Shown: positions 34,890-47,798, numbered from the stretch's first letter. The stretch: 64,000 bases of DNA from Desmodus rotundus (GCF_022682495.2 NC_071396.1:54308022-54372021), one strand, 5' to 3'. Numbers and translations are program-made. The notes: generated by a model from the sequence alone, not told the origin.

Positions 34890-35705
34890 GTTGGCACGGG
34901 AAAGCTACAAACAGGTTAACCAGAAGTAGGACATCCTCTGTGTGATACTGTAAATTATAATAAGAAATACATATATGGTTGTCTTCATCATCATTTCTGG
35001 CATACAGCTCCTAAAAACCCTTGGAATTTATCTTTTGTTATGTTAATGAGGTTGGCTTTTTCAAAGTATCTAAGGCTGGGGGTTAGTTGCCAGGGAAACC
35101 AACCATGTGATTGGAAGGTTGGCACTTTCAGTCCTACCCCCTGACCTCTGGGGAAGGAAGAGAGGCTAGAGATTTAGTTCAACCACTAATGGCCAATGAT
35201 TCAATCAATCATGCTTACAATGCAGTCTCCATGAGAACCCAAAAGGATAGGCTTTGGAGAGCCTATAGGTTGATGAACACGTGTTGATTCAGGGAGAGTG
35301 GCTTACACAGAGAACATGGAAGCTTCTTTCCTTTCCTCACACCTTGTGAGGAAGATTCACCTCTTCCATCTGGCTGTTCCTAAGTTACATCCACTTATAA
35401 TAAAAGAGGGATCCAATAAGTAAAATGTTTCCGTAATTTCTGTGGACCACTCCAGCAAATTAATCAAACCCAAGAGGGGTCCTTAGAACCTATAAGATGC
35501 TTGGCATCTCAAGAGGGCGGAGTCTTGTAAGACTGAACTCTTAATTAACTGTGGGATCTAATGGTATCTCCAGGTAAATTACATCAGAATTTAGTTGAAT
35601 TGTAAGACACTCAGTTGGTGCCAGAGAATTGCTTGATAGTGTGTGTGTGTGTGTGTGTGATGGGGGCAGGGGATACACATTGGCATTGGTAGCAGAATTA
35701 TACAA
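34890..35705 (+). mobile_element. ERVL-class LTR (MER21-like)
   Basis: Sense LTR text: 'caatcatgcttacaatgcag', 'tctccatgagaacccaaaag', 'cttccatctggctgttccta' and 'acttataataaaagagggat' (AATAAAA signal). Then 'agtaagtaaaatgtttccgt', 'agcaaattaatcaaacccaa', 'gttgaattgtaagacactca' and 'ccagagaattgcttg'. A TG microsatellite near 35640-35660 sits just before the end. The left boundary is approximate and the subfamily name is from memory. Confidence 0.5.
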
Positions 35706-37395
35706 TGTAATTGGTTAGGATTGTCTGTCTGGCTTTCTCTGGTTCCCCCTCCACTGCAAGAGCAAAAATTAGGAAATCTGTCAGTTATTGACCAAATCCA
35801 GGTTATTTTGGGCTGGTAGCTGCATGGGTTTTTTTGCTTGGTTTCCTGGCTGGTTGCTGCAGATTGTGGGTCAGAATTCTGTTTTTATATATATATGGTG
35901 GGACCATTGTCCATTTGTGTATTCAATCTCATAGCAGGTAGCCTGGTGACCCAACAGATAAAATCATCCTGGCCACAACTTCAACTTTTAACATTTTAAG
36001 CTTTTTTAAAATTAATAAATCAATTCATTTTCCTTAAAACAAATTTGAATTATACATAGGTAAAAAACAACACAGAAAAAAAACAAATTAAAAAACTTTT
36101 TCATAATTGTATTCCCTAGAAATCATGTCAGCTAACAAAGCCAGTGAACCAAACTAATACTTTTATAAACAAAATATTCACTTTGAGTATGAACATGGTG
36201 TGAAGCAAGTAGAGAAAAATGTCTGAGTATCAGCCAATGTTCTTGGCTTCAAGCGAAAGAAGCTGACCCTGGCAGAAAGGGTGTTTATTAAAGGGTTTTT
36301 ATTGGGTAGCTCACAGAATTGTTGAAAGTGGTGGAGTACTGGACTTGAGACAAGTTTCCAGAAACAACTCCCTAAACCATGCAGCAGAGCTGGTCTGACA
36401 AGTAAACCACTACCACAGCTCTTGAGCCCTAGACGCTGGAGTCTCTATCACTTTGACCTCCATGCCTGGCATTGATTTAGTGCACCTGCTTCTTTCCAGT
36501 GCTACCTCTGGGCCAGGTTCTGGACTTTGCAGCCTCAGCTACCTCCCCTGCAGTGTCAGCCTCCTCAACATTGCTGCTTCTGCTTCAAAACCTGAAAGGG
36601 GTCTGTCTGACTGGTGCAGTCTGTGTCAGATGAGCCACAATGGAAGCAGGAAAGGCTAGTTTTCCACTTGGAGAGACAGGATCCATAACGCAGGAATACC
36701 CCAAATAAAGATGGATGTTCAAAGGACACTAAGGAGTCACAAAAACCTAATAAATGTCCACTGCTGGGTAGAACCCATCACTCTGACCCTCTCACTACAC
36801 TGTGAGGGCCTACGAGCTGACAAGAGAACTGGGCAGGCTTAGATGCTTTAAGGTGCCTTCTAGCCATCTTTTAAAGAAGCACGCAATTATTCCTCCTTAG
36901 AAGGCTTTGTCTTAAACCATGGATAATCTTATGAGTCAGGGAATAGACTCAAAAGGTTTGATGCCCTTCTCTGTTCCAGATTAGTGTCTTTGAGTTCGAG
37001 CACACTCAAAATGCATCAGATATTTAAGATCCCATTACAATTTTTCTCTGTGTCATATACTGCATATTTTGATTTTTGTACCTTTATTTTCCTCTTGAAT
37101 TTTATTTTCCACATCTAATTTTATATCCTGCTGCACTGTATGTATTTCTCTTCTGGTTATTCCAAATCCTTTTTGGAATAAGGAGCTTCTATGGAATAAA
37201 CAAACAAATAAATATGTCATTTGATTCAGCTCAAAACTCCCTTTTTCACACATGGCTTGAAAACTGTGCATACTAACAATGTGCAGAAGTTTCTAGATCT
37301 CTCAGATATCTTAGTTGTAACCACACCCTTATGGATCATTCTCACTTAAGGGGTGATGTGTTTTTCAAGCTCTTAATTTTATCTTCCCCAGTTGG
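35706..37395. other. Unique or unclassified sequence
   Basis: No gene supported. 36250-36660 ('gcagaaagggtgtttattaa' onward) may be an old repeat whose family was not recognised. The open frame at 36453-36659 lies inside it. A short TA run occurs at 35887-35896. Confidence 0.35.
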
Positions 37396-37399
37396 GAAA

Positions 37400-37625
37400 T
37401 TAATGACACTAACTGCCAATTATAGTGCACATAACATGCCAGGTGCTGTCGTAAGTGCTTTATGGAGATTATCTTTTTGACCTTTACAGCGACCCTAGGA
37501 GGTAGGTACAAGGATTATGCCTACTTTGTTGATGAAGCTGCCAAAACCCAGAGAGATGAAGTAATTTGTCCATAGTGGCAGAGATATTAAGTGGCAGAAT
37601 GGTGCTTTACTAATTTCAATAACTG
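37400..37625 (-). repeat. MIR SINE relic
   Basis: Antisense MIR: 'gtgcacataacatgccaggt', 'gctgtcgtaagtgctttatg', 'cagcgaccctaggaggtagg', 'gagagatgaagtaatttgtc' and 'agtggcagaatggtgc'. Confidence 0.7.
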
Positions 37626-38974
37626 ACAGTCACTAAAGAAACACCATGAAGTGGTCAATGTGAGGAGGAATGGTTGGAGGCGGGAAGAAATATCAGAGAC
37701 TGTGGCCTTTCTGTATGTCTGAGAAAACTCCCCAGCTGCATGGGAACTCTGCACGGAGCTACTGAGAGTCTGTCATGTATGGATCTCCTGGTTGTTATGT
37801 GGTCATAAACTACTACAGGCAGTAAAGGACATGTTTTGATGCTTCAAAGGGAACTTGAGAAGAAATCTGCATCCTCATCCAGAAGACAGCAGGACTAATG
37901 CTGCCCCAGACAAGAGCGGGATGATGTGTACCACCTGTGTGCCCATGCAGATGAGGAGCATGGAAACTATGAAGGCTGGGGCAGCTCCTCTGTGCCGTCT
38001 TCCTGATAACTTCCTGATAACATCAGCATTTTGTGTGGTTATGTGTTTGAAGTAATTCTTTTCTGCTCCACACTGTTTAGCATTTTAGGTATCTGAACTA
38101 TGGAAATTAAAAGGACCTCAAGGATCATCAAGCTCTAGCTCTTTTTTTGAAAACTCACTTAAACATTATTTTTAGAGTACTCAAAACGCCATTTCTGGCT
38201 ATGACACTGTAGCTTCTATTTCATGTGTTTCTTTCTTTTTTTAATGTGCTTTTGTGAGTTTAGGTTCCTTGGAATTTTATGTGTGGCAATTTTTTGAGAC
38301 CAAGGTTAGAGATGAGTTTTTCCATGTGCGTCTTTCAGACACATGTATAATTCTTCCTACCCTGGACCACTTTGTAAACAAATTTCTTGGCTTGAGGTTT
38401 TTGTTGGGGGGGGCATACAATGATATTGTAAATTCCAGCCCAAAATTTATTTGAGGTCAAAGTTAATATTATGAGTCCTTAAGAGACACTATCAACCATT
38501 CCCTTTCCCCAACCCAAAGCCAAAGTTATCTTGGTTTGTGGGGTTTTATCTTTTCTAGTTCATCAACCAAGGTTAACACTTTTGAGGAGTCTCTATATGA
38601 TGAGAGTGATTTTCCACTTTGTGCTAGCTCTAGGTTTTGTCTTCTGCCTCCCATGTAAAGCCAATTGAAACTGTAGATCTAGTCACTAGAAATTAGTAGG
38701 TATCTTTAGTAGGTCTCCTTGCCATTAGCTTGGTTACTAGTTTGGAATTGTGCTTTTCATTTTGGTTTTTCCTTACTTTCTAGTGAGACAGAAATGCATT
38801 TTAAAATATGTTTTTGCATTTCATTTGATATTTTTATAATGTATACCTGAAGGATTTTTTTTTCTTTTTCTTTTTTAGGAAATCTAGTCTGCTATAATGG
38901 AAGAAGCATTAATATCAATCACCAGGCTATGCTTTAAAATATATATTTTATTACTTCCTTTGAAAAGATTGTTT
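37626..38974. other. Unique sequence, no gene supported
   Basis: Small plus-strand frames at 37855-38055 and 38254-38454 show no motif. A pyrimidine-rich acceptor-like run ends at 38879, but no open segment with a donor follows. Confidence 0.4.
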
Positions 38975-41930
38975 GTTAAACAAGGCCCAAAGTTAGTAGA
39001 AGAAAAAAAAATGAACATTATAACACAAAGTAAATGAAATAGAGACTAAAAAGTCAATAAAAAGATCAATGAAACAAAAAGTTAGTTCTTAGAAAAGATA
39101 AACAAAATTGACAAACCTTTAGCTAGACTCACCAATATAAAAAGTATAAAAAGAGAGAGGGTTCAAATAAATAAAGTCAGAAGCTAAAGAAGAGATGTTA
39201 CAACTGATACTACAGAAATACAAAGGATCATAAGACAATACTATAATTATATATCAACAAATTGGACAACCTAGAAGATAAATTTCTAGAAATATACAAA
39301 CTTCCAACACTGAATCAGGAAGAAATTAAGAATCTGACTCTACTGATTACTATTAAGGAGATTGAATCAATAATCAAAAACATCCCAACAAAAAAATGCA
39401 GGTCCAGTTGGCCACACTGGTGAATTCTACCGAACACCCAAAGATTTAATACCCAGGCTTCTCAAAGTCTTCCAAAAAATTGAAGAGGATGGAATGCCTC
39501 CAAACTCATTGTATGAGGCCAGCATTACCTTAATACCAAAACCAGACAAGAATATTGCAAACAAGAAAATTATAGGCCAATATCTTTGATAAACATCATA
39601 TAAAAATTCTCAACAAGATATTAGCAAACTGAATGCAACAATACATTTTAAAAAATCATAACCATGATCAAGTGAGATTTATTCCAAGGATGCAAAGGTG
39701 GTTAACATCCACAAATCAATCAACATGATATATCACATAAACAAAATGAAGGATAAAATCCATATGATCATCTCAACATATAAAGAAAAAGCGTATGATA
39801 AAATTCAACATTCATTCATGATTAAAAACTCTCAAGAAAGTGGGAACATACCTCAATATAATAAAGGCCATATATGACAAACCCATAGCCATCATCGTAC
39901 TCAATAATGAAAAGCTGAAAGCTTTTACTCTAAGATCAGCAACAGAATGCCCACTCTTACCACTTTCATTCAACATAATATTGGAAGGCCTTGCCACAGC
40001 AATAAGGCAAAAGAAAAAAAGCATGAAAATCTGAAAGGGAGAAGTAAAACTGTCACTATTTGCAGATGCCAAAATACTTATAAAGAAAACCCTAAAAACT
40101 CCACCAAAACAAACAAACCAACCCTGTTAAGACTAATTAATGAATTCAGTAAAGTTGCAAGATACAAAATCTATACACAGAAATCTGTGGCATTTCTATA
40201 CACTACTAACAAACTGTCAGGGAAAGAAAATTATAGAAACAATTTCATTTAAAATTGCATCAAAAAGAATAAAATACCTAGGCATAAATTTAACCAACAA
40301 GGTGAAGAACTTTTACTCTGAAAACTCTAAGACACTGTTAAAAGAAATTAAAGATAGCAGAACTAAATGGAAAGCTATATTGTGCTCAATATCATTAAAA
40401 TGTCCATACTACCCAAAGCAATCTACAGATTCAATGCAATCTCTATCAAAATTCCAATGGCAGTTTTCAAAGAACTAGAACAAATAACTAAAATTTATAT
40501 GGAACCACAAGAGACCCCAAATAGCCAAAGCAATCCAGAGAAAAAAGAATAGGGCTGGAGGCATTATGTTCCCTGGTTTCAAACTATACTACAAAACTAT
40601 GATAATCAAAACAGTAATGGTATTGGCATTAAAACAGACACGCAGATCAGTGGAACAGAATTGAGAGTCCAGTAATAAACCCACAGATACACAGACAAAT
40701 AATTTATGACAAAGGAGCCAAGAGCATACAATGGGGAAAGGACAGTCTCTTCAATAAATGTTGTTGGGAAAAGTGGACAGCCACAAGCAAAAGAATGAAG
40801 CTAGACCACTATTTTACACCATACACAAAAATTAACTGAAAATGGAATAAAACCTTGAATGTAAGACCTAGAACCATAAAATTCCTAGAAGAAAACATAA
40901 ACATTAAGCTTCTTGACATCAGTCTTAGCAATGCACTTGTAGATCTAACTCTAAAGGCAAGGGAAAAAAAGCAAAAATAAATAAATGGGACTTGATCAAA
41001 CTGAAAAGCTCTATGCAGTGAAGGACACCATAAAATGAAAAGGCAACCTAATGAATGGGAGAAAATATTTGCCAACTATATATCTAACAAGGAGTTGATA
41101 GTCAAAATATATAAAGAACTCATACAACTCATAACGGTAAAACAAACAATCTTATTAAAAATGGGCAGAGGACCTGAATAGACACTTTCCCAAAAAATAC
41201 ATAAAGATGGCCAATGGGCACATGAAAAGATGTTCAACATCACTAATTATTAGGGAAATGTGAATCAAAACCCCAATGAGATATCACCTCACACCTGTTA
41301 GGATATCAAATATCAAAAAGTTAGGAAATACACACCAGAAACGATGTGGGAAAAAGGGAACTCTCATACACTGTTGGTGGGAATGTAAACTGGTGTAGCA
41401 ACTATGGAAAACAGTATGAAGTTTCCTTGAAAAATTAAGAATAGAACTACCATATGACCCAGCTATACCATTTCTAGGTATTCATCCAAATAATTCAAAA
41501 ACACTAATTTGAAAAGATATACTCACCCTCGTGTCCATAGCAGCATTATTTCCAATAGCCAAGATATGGAAACAACCTAAGTGTCCATCAGTGAATGAAT
41601 GCCTAATGAAGCTGTGACACAAGCACATGCACATGTTCATGCTCACACCCAATAAATGCCATGTGATTTTCCTTACTGGTATATGTTAAAAAATCAAAAC
41701 AAAGGAGAGAAAAAAATTCATAGATACAGAGAACAGATTGATGGTTACCACAGGGGTGGGGGGGGTGGTTAAATGAGTGAATGGGATGTGGTCAAGTGTA
41801 TGGTGATAGATGTTTAAACTAAACTCTTGGTGGTGATCACTTTGTAGTGTATACAGATGTCAAATTACAATATTATACCCTTGAAACTTATAATATACCA
41901 GTTTACCTCAATTTTAAAAAAGATATTTTC
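38975..41930 (+). mobile_element. Old L1 LINE: partial ORF2 and 3' UTR
   Basis: About 2.95 kb of 5'-truncated L1. It opens in the ORF2 linker after the endonuclease ('aagtaaatgaaatagagact') and covers the reverse transcriptase and C-terminal regions. It ends in an L1MA/MB-like 3' UTR: 'ttgtagtgtatacagatgtc' and 'cccttgaaacttataatata'. Readable ORF2 peptides lie in shifting frames, for example '[20 protein letters not shown]' followed by KIPMAVF near 40378-40480. The catalytic FADD of reverse transcriptase reads F-A-D-A at 40059-40070, losing the second aspartate. It has many frame breaks and is long inactive. Confidence 0.9.
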
Positions 41931-41974
41931 TTATATTCATATATTCCAGGAGGGGGATGGAATGGGGGAATTAA

Positions 41975-43160
41975 TGTAAGAAACATCCAAACCTGTAAGA
42001 ATTTTTATGAGTTTATTTGAGCCAAACTGATGACAATTTCCAGGAAGTAAAATCTCAACAGATTGAGAAAATGCTCCAGAAAATGGCAGTTTTACCACTT
42101 ATTTTATACATCAGAATCAAAGGGGAGACATAAGGAGGTTACATGAAATTCACTGATGATAGATTAGGGAGGTGGCAGAAGGGAAAGCTGGGAAATCTAT
42201 GGGACTGGAAAAAAGTAAAATTAATAGACACATTTATTTATTTTTTTTACTTATTGATTAGAGAGAGAGAGGGAGAGAGAGAAACGTTAAGTTGTTGCCC
42301 CACTTATTATATGTATTTTTTGGTTGTTTCTTGTATGTGCCCTGACCAGGGATAGAACCCACAACCTTTTGGTATATCAGAACAATGTTCCAACTAACTG
42401 AGCCACCCAGCCAGGGCAACACATACCTCTTTTACTAGGTAGGTATAAGATAGTTAACAACACGATAACAATAACAAAGAGGGACTCCGTGGTCTCCAGC
42501 TCTGGCTGCAGAAAGGACATTACTCTGACCTGCCATGGTTATCTTAGATGCAAAAAGACAATAGACAGGCTCAGCTGAGGTAGAGATTGACCTCTGTCAA
42601 GAAAGATACCAGCCACCTGCCATCACTTGCTTTTAGCTAGAAAGTTTTCATTTCAGACCATTCTCTGTGTTTCCATTAGGTTTCTGAGTTTGTAAGACCT
42701 GCCATGCAGGCCTCCTCTGAGCTTGTCAGGTTTAGTAGGAGGTCCCTTTTTCATCAACAGGGAAAACCACCAGGGTTGATCAGGAGGCAAAGGGAGTGGG
42801 GAATACTGTGGGAAGAGCCTTTACTGCTGTTTGTTTAGGAAGAAATTGGCAAAACAGAGTAAGCAGATTTAGAATAGGCTAGTGTGAATAATTCAGCAGG
42901 TTCTGGAGAATAAGGGTTGTTTCTAGTTGTCTGGTATCCAGCCCTAGGATGATTAAGGCAGGGAAATAGTGGCCTGGAATATAAGAGCTCCAGGAAGTTG
43001 GTGGTTATGGGGATGGACTTTGGTTTGGTTGGTTTATATGAAAGGCACATTCACAGAAAAGTTACTGGCTATCTTTAGGAATTAGCTCACCCTGGGAGAG
43101 GCAGTCTTGCCAGAGATAGCAAGGCTCTAAGACGTCAAAGTATCAGAAACCCACAATACA
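41975..43160 (-). mobile_element. ERV LTR or longer ERV relic, split by a SINE
   Basis: On the minus strand the 3' end carries 'ggctcaaataaactc' (AATAAA at 42017-42012) and closes near 41975 in a TG/CA-type boundary. Recognisable blocks on the plus strand are 'gtttatttgagccaaactga', 'aaaatctcaacagattgaga', 'ctgagcttgtcaggtttagt' and 'ggttgatcaggaggcaaagg'. These give the impression of one old retroviral LTR, about 1.0 kb without the SINE. The right boundary is uncertain and the family is not named. No coding sequence is readable. Confidence 0.45.
42234..42418 (-). mobile_element. VES-type bat SINE
   Basis: Antisense copy: T-rich tail, 'gagagagagagggagagaga', 'gccctgaccagggatagaac' (B-box complement), 'gttccaactaactgagccac' (A-box complement) and 'ccagggca' head complement. 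The short flanking repeat ACACAT is at 42228-42233 and 42419-42424. It is inserted in the LTR relic. Confidence 0.85.
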
Positions 43161-45560
43161 GAGACAGGATAAATGAGGTTAATGCAAATGCACTGGTACC
43201 TAGGTGTCAGTGCTTTTGAATCGATGGTTATCTATATTCAGTTCCATTTTACCTTCTGCATAGAAAATTACATGAGAACAAGTCATAAATATCACAATCT
43301 GCAGAAACTGAGATTCATCTATGGTCAATTCAATTTATCAGACACTATTGGAGTATAGGTTTTATATCCATGGGAATCATGAGCCATTAGCATGGGGACA
43401 GTAAAACATTTGTGAATCAAATTCACTGCGTACTTTAAAATATCTTAGTTAATTGCTTTCTTATTTGTATTTTTTCCCATTAATCTCTCCTGTGTACCCT
43501 CTCACCATTCTTCAAAGACTCTTAAATTTAAAACAAAGTAAGTTACAATTAAACTGTCTGATAACATACAGTCTTTGTTGGGAATATTTTTGCAGGTATA
43601 GATGATTGTAACTTTAAAGGATTTGTGTAGAGGAACAAACTAACTTCCTCCATGGTCTTTTATTTCAACCAAATGCCAAATGCTTTCGATTATGAGGTTG
43701 AGTAAGTTACCTAATATATTCCAGTCACATGTCATATTTCTCATCAATTGCATCTCTCCAGCAAAGTTTTAGTGAAGTTTCTTGGAAGGCATGTTCCTTG
43801 TCATGTCTAGATTGGATCCATGCTAAGGATAAAAGCAGTCTCCTACAGTTCCATTGCTTTTGTCAGGCACTGTGCCAAATTCTCTGTCAACACTCAAGGA
43901 ATCATTATCCAAATTTACATGTGGTCTAAGTGTGAGTCCTGTCTGAGGAAGGCATTCACAGAAAAGAGGAAGACGATCTTTGTGAATCAACAATATATCT
44001 TTGTGAATCAACAATATAAAGGCATACAGTTGGAACTGACAATCAAGACTACCATTCCTGTTTGTCCAGTGGTTCATGACCAGTGGGATGGGATTTAGCA
44101 CAAAATCCAGGGCTGCCAGTGATCCTGGGCTACTCTCTTCCCTGCAGTGACCTGATGTCTCTCTGAAGGGACAAATTTAACATAGGTAAAGATAGTTCTG
44201 GACTTCATAAATTCTTGGCCCTTGAGGCTTAACTCATTGGTACCTGATGCCAGCAATTAGCCCTTTTCCATCTACAAAGAGACATTCCCTAAAACAAAAT
44301 ACTTTATTCTTTAGGAATACAGGCTCTCCCTGTTTTCTTTGTTTAAGGCAACACAGAGCAATGAGTGTTTGGACTGGTTCTATCTTTTTTTCTGATAGTT
44401 TTATTCATTGCACCCTGTGACAGAGGGAAGCCTTCAGCCAAATGACCTCATAGAGCAGATATTCAGGGAAGACTCTTCAGACACATACAGTTGAAACATC
44501 TTCTGAATAAAAGCCAATAAGTATTTTCTTATTTTTCCCTTTCAGTAATGACCTGCATGAATATGCCACAAGATACCAGCAGAAATAGAAGTAGTCAAAG
44601 CCTTCCCTTGGGTCTAGCTAGTATTATGGAGAGAAGGAAGCTGGGGTCAACTTTAAGCAGGAAAAAGTATGGAGATAAATTTAAGAATTCCAGAAGTCTT
44701 CCAAAAATATTTTTCAGATCTTTTGATAGTTTTGATTTTTTTTTTGCCGAATGCTGCCTTTTCTTAAAAAAAACCCAACAAAAACCTGACAACATAAATA
44801 TGTCAGTTTTTTACAGCAAATAGGTCTCCAAGCTTTTTTAAATTATTGTACTCTTGATTGGTAAAAACTTATTGAACACACACCTTCAATATATCAATAT
44901 ATGTATCTATTTATAAATTTTCTGAATGAACTAATATTGATATATTGCTTTCATTATAAAACATTAAAAACTTGGAACATTCAATGGATGTGGTAAAGTT
45001 AAAATACCCCATGTTTTAAAATCTTCCTAATTGTGATGGGTTCACAGTTTATTAGTCAATGCTTCAAAATATAAAAAAAATTCAAAATGACAGTAAAGCA
45101 TTTTGGTACTCATTTTGTGTATTATAAAAGCATGGATAGTCATATAGGCATTTTCTTAATTTCCATGTTCAAAATTCATAATATGAAATGTTGGAAAGCT
45201 AAATATTCACCATCTTGCAAATATACAAAGATATAAATGTGTTAAAAAGCAACAAGTTAAAGCAAATTCATAAAAATTTAAATAAAAGCAAACATGATTT
45301 AAACATACATTTACAGATAAAGTATTATTCAAAGATAACTGAAATATTAAATATAAACTAATATAACTAATGAACATTGAAAATGGAATATATTTTATTT
45401 TTAAGAACACAACCCTAGTGTTATAATTCTTAAATTATTATAATAATTATATATAATAATAAATTATGTTAAATTGTTATAATTATTAGCACAAATTTAT
45501 GTAGCTTCTGGAAAATTTTCATGACTCTAATTGAAAAATGGTGAGGAGAGAGATATTAGC
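43161..45560. other. Unique sequence with MIR-like fragment and AT-rich tract
   Basis: An antisense MIR-like piece may lie at 43850-43935 ('gtcaggcactgtgccaaatt'). A perfect 21-bp tandem duplication occupies 43976-44017. A strong acceptor-like run ends at 44545 ('cttatttttccctttcag'), but the sequence after it does not make a convincing exon. 45200-45500 is very AT-rich. No gene is supported. Confidence 0.4.
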
Positions 45561-47172
45561 TAACTTTCAATATTTTCCTTTGACTCCTTCCTCTTCAAAT
45601 ACTTCCTCTGTTGTGTTATTATTTGAGGACATATCAAATTACCTTTTTAAGAATGGTAACTTTTTAAATGATGGTAAGGTACACTTGTTTTAAAGAAAGT
45701 GTCCCTGATTCACCCTGGTCTGGTTCCATCACATACAGACTGAGATCTGAGGCAGATGAGGCTGGCTGTCTCAGTTCTAGCCTGGCAATCCATTTCCTTT
45801 GTAGCTGGTTAGAGTGGTGTGCCAACGAATATGAAACCCTGGTAAAGCTTCACTTCCCTTCTGTTTTAGGTTGAAAGTAAAGGTAATTTAAATTTCTATT
45901 ATTTTCTTCCCTTTTCCTAATAAATTATTCTGCACATCCCGTGGTGTGTCAGCTCCCAACCTCTGTAGGAGAGACAGAATGAATCTGTTCAAAAGGATAT
46001 GCAATAAACACAGCATGGAGACCTCACTCGGGAGAAGGGTTGGGATTCATGTGAACGGGGTGGGGTGGGACAGAAGCTGGGAGCACCAGGGTGGATTAAA
46101 TGAGGAAGGTGGGCTCATACTTCAGTTTCAGGCCCTCCTGCTAAGGCCATTAACTATACCTTTGTATATACAAATGGTCATAGCCCAGCATAGCACTTGG
46201 ATGTTCAATCAAAAGTTATTAAATTTAATTAAATTAAAAAAGTTGGAATCATTATGTGACTGATTTCAGGCCCCAGGCTGGGTACCTTGAACAGACGAGC
46301 AGCATTTGGTGAGGGCTAAATCAGTGCCTGCCGAGATGGTGGAACTGCCCCAGTTCAGGCGATTAAGCGTTCCTCATTATTTGATGGAAAGTGTAGGAGG
46401 AGGGAAAGCAAGGAAAGCTCCACCGAGGAGCCACATTCTAAAATGGAGCTTAAGAACGGATGGAGAAGTTTTTGTTTCTTTATGTTTTGATCAATAGATT
46501 TTTTTCATATAAAGGCAAAACAAATTAATTACAGCAAATTTAGAAAATGCAGATAAGCCTTCCCAGAAAGAAAAGGAAAGAGACAAAAAGGAACAAAAAG
46601 AAAAAAAAATTACTGATAATCTCACCAATCAGAGACAATTACAGATGACAGTTAACCTTTTGGTGTATACCCATTCTGTCTTTTCCATGTATGTGTGTGA
46701 AGAAAACTATCATACACATGAGCACCTTCAAAACTCATATTCTTCACTACCTCTACCCCAGGATTGAGGGTCAGTACTTCTAACTTCAGAATCTTTTGAT
46801 TGACAACATCATCATATTCAGTTTAATGGTCAAAAAAATTGAAGACAACTTTAAGAGGTAGAGGAGGGGAGTTTAGGCTGAATGAGCCAAGGCAGAACTA
46901 AATTGCTCTGCACAAGGCAGCTAAGGGAGTTGGGAGATAGTCCCCCACCATCACAGCTCCTCCCTGGCACTCCCAGGGCTCTGTAGGTACTGTGGTATGC
47001 TGCCCTGCTATGTCCTGCCCTGTCAGGGACCACTGCTGCTCCTCTGGGTACCACAGGGCCTCCCTCTGACCACCTCTGCTCCATGGGGCTCCATGACATA
47101 GGCTCTGGAATGCACTGTGCAGTGTCTCTTGGAGAGTGGATGGCTTTCTCTGACTTGATTTACTTTCTGCAG
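45561..47172. other. Unique sequence, no gene supported
   Basis: Frames at 45946-46263 and 46306-46497 have no recognised motif. 46500-46700 ('aattactgataatctcacca') resembles an old interspersed repeat of unresolved family. 46880-47090 is GC-richer than its surroundings. Confidence 0.35.
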
Positions 47173-47269
47173 GATAGATGGGTGCGATGTCGTTGGAGCA
47201 ACCATTGTTTTAAACATTTTACTTACAGCTGCTCTGTTGTTTCAAAGATTCATATTTCACCCAGGGGAG
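47173..47269 (+). CDS. Weak candidate exon
   Basis: Follows a good acceptor ('tgatttactttctgcag', AG at 47171-47172) and ends at a GAG|gtgagg donor. Two of the three frames are open. One reads a hydrophobic, membrane-helix-like peptide containing 'VVGATIVLNILLTAALLF'. The other reads a cysteine-containing peptide starting DRWVRCRWSNHC. A later donor (gtaaat from 47283) would put the second frame in phase with the candidate at 47502. No protein family is recognised, and chance is a serious alternative. Confidence 0.15.
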
Positions 47270-47417
47270 GTGAGGCAGGAGGGTAAATTTGAGGGACGAC
47301 ATCTCTCCACGCAGAGACCTGGGGCTTGCTCCAGCTGCTGACGCCGAGGTCCTGTTCCTGTAGTGGGATCTTGTCCCAAGGAGATCCTCAGCCCTGCCCA
47401 GACTTCTCCCAAAGATG

Positions 47418-47445
47418 CCTATATATATATATATATATATATATT
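47418..47445. repeat. (TA)n microsatellite
   Basis: A run of alternating TA of about 25 bp between the two candidate exons. Its length is likely polymorphic. Confidence 0.8.
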
Positions 47446-47501
47446 TACCTGGCAGAATATGCAATTTTTGCTCTTTCTTTTTATTTTTTTTCCTTCCGCA
47501 G

Positions 47502-47617
47502 GAAGGACATTAGCTCCCATGTTCCTCTGAACCCAAACTACACGGGATCATATTTTATAACATCTTCGGATGTTAAAGAGTACGTGGATGTAATGACACA
47601 CACAGTGAAAGCCTTAG
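47502..47617 (+). CDS. Candidate internal coding exon, gene unknown
   Basis: 116 nt preceded by an excellent polypyrimidine tract and acceptor ('tttttttccttccgcag', AG at 47500-47501) and followed by a TTAG|gtaatc donor at 47618. Only one frame is open across it. It leaves one base at each end around 38 codons, beginning K-D-I-S-S-H-V-P, including an N-Y-T glycosylation sequon, and ending V-M-T-H-T-V-K-A-L. Codon composition looks protein-like (balanced, polar/aliphatic alternation), and no repeat family overlaps it. The protein was not recognised. A chance open segment or pseudoexon remains possible. Confidence 0.35.
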
Positions 47618-47624
47618 GTAATCG

Positions 47625-47798
47625 GTGGGAGAGTCTACTCCCTTACTTCATAACCACTTTACAGATGAGGTTCATAGAGGTCAGACAAAGTTGCCCAAGG
47701 GTAAGTGTACACTGTGCACAGGCAGTTTTGAAAACAAAGCTTGTTTCCCATCTCCTCCATGGTTCTTCATGAATAAAATCCCAGTGGTAGGTCACATG
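47625..47798. repeat. Local duplication, copy A (MIR-containing)
   Basis: 174 bp starting 'gtgggagagtctactccc' and ending 'ggtcacatg', closely related to 50729-50886. The middle contains antisense MIR text ('cactttacagatgaggttca', 'aaagttgcccaagggtaag'). The similarity extends beyond MIR into 'cagttttgaaaacaaagc' and 'gtttcccatctcctcc'. Confidence 0.7.

Noticed and set aside
38860..38880. Polypyrimidine tract with AG
   Set aside because: The following sequence has stops in the frames examined and no donor; it is probably a T-rich run only.
44546..44823. Possible exon after a strong acceptor at 44545
   Set aside because: The frame that looks most protein-like at the acceptor stops after 13 codons. 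The long frame runs into a T-rich tract and lacks a good donor.
46262..46299. Possible 37-nt micro-exon between an AG and a gtgagg donor
   Set aside because: Weak polypyrimidine tract, two open frames and nothing recognisable.
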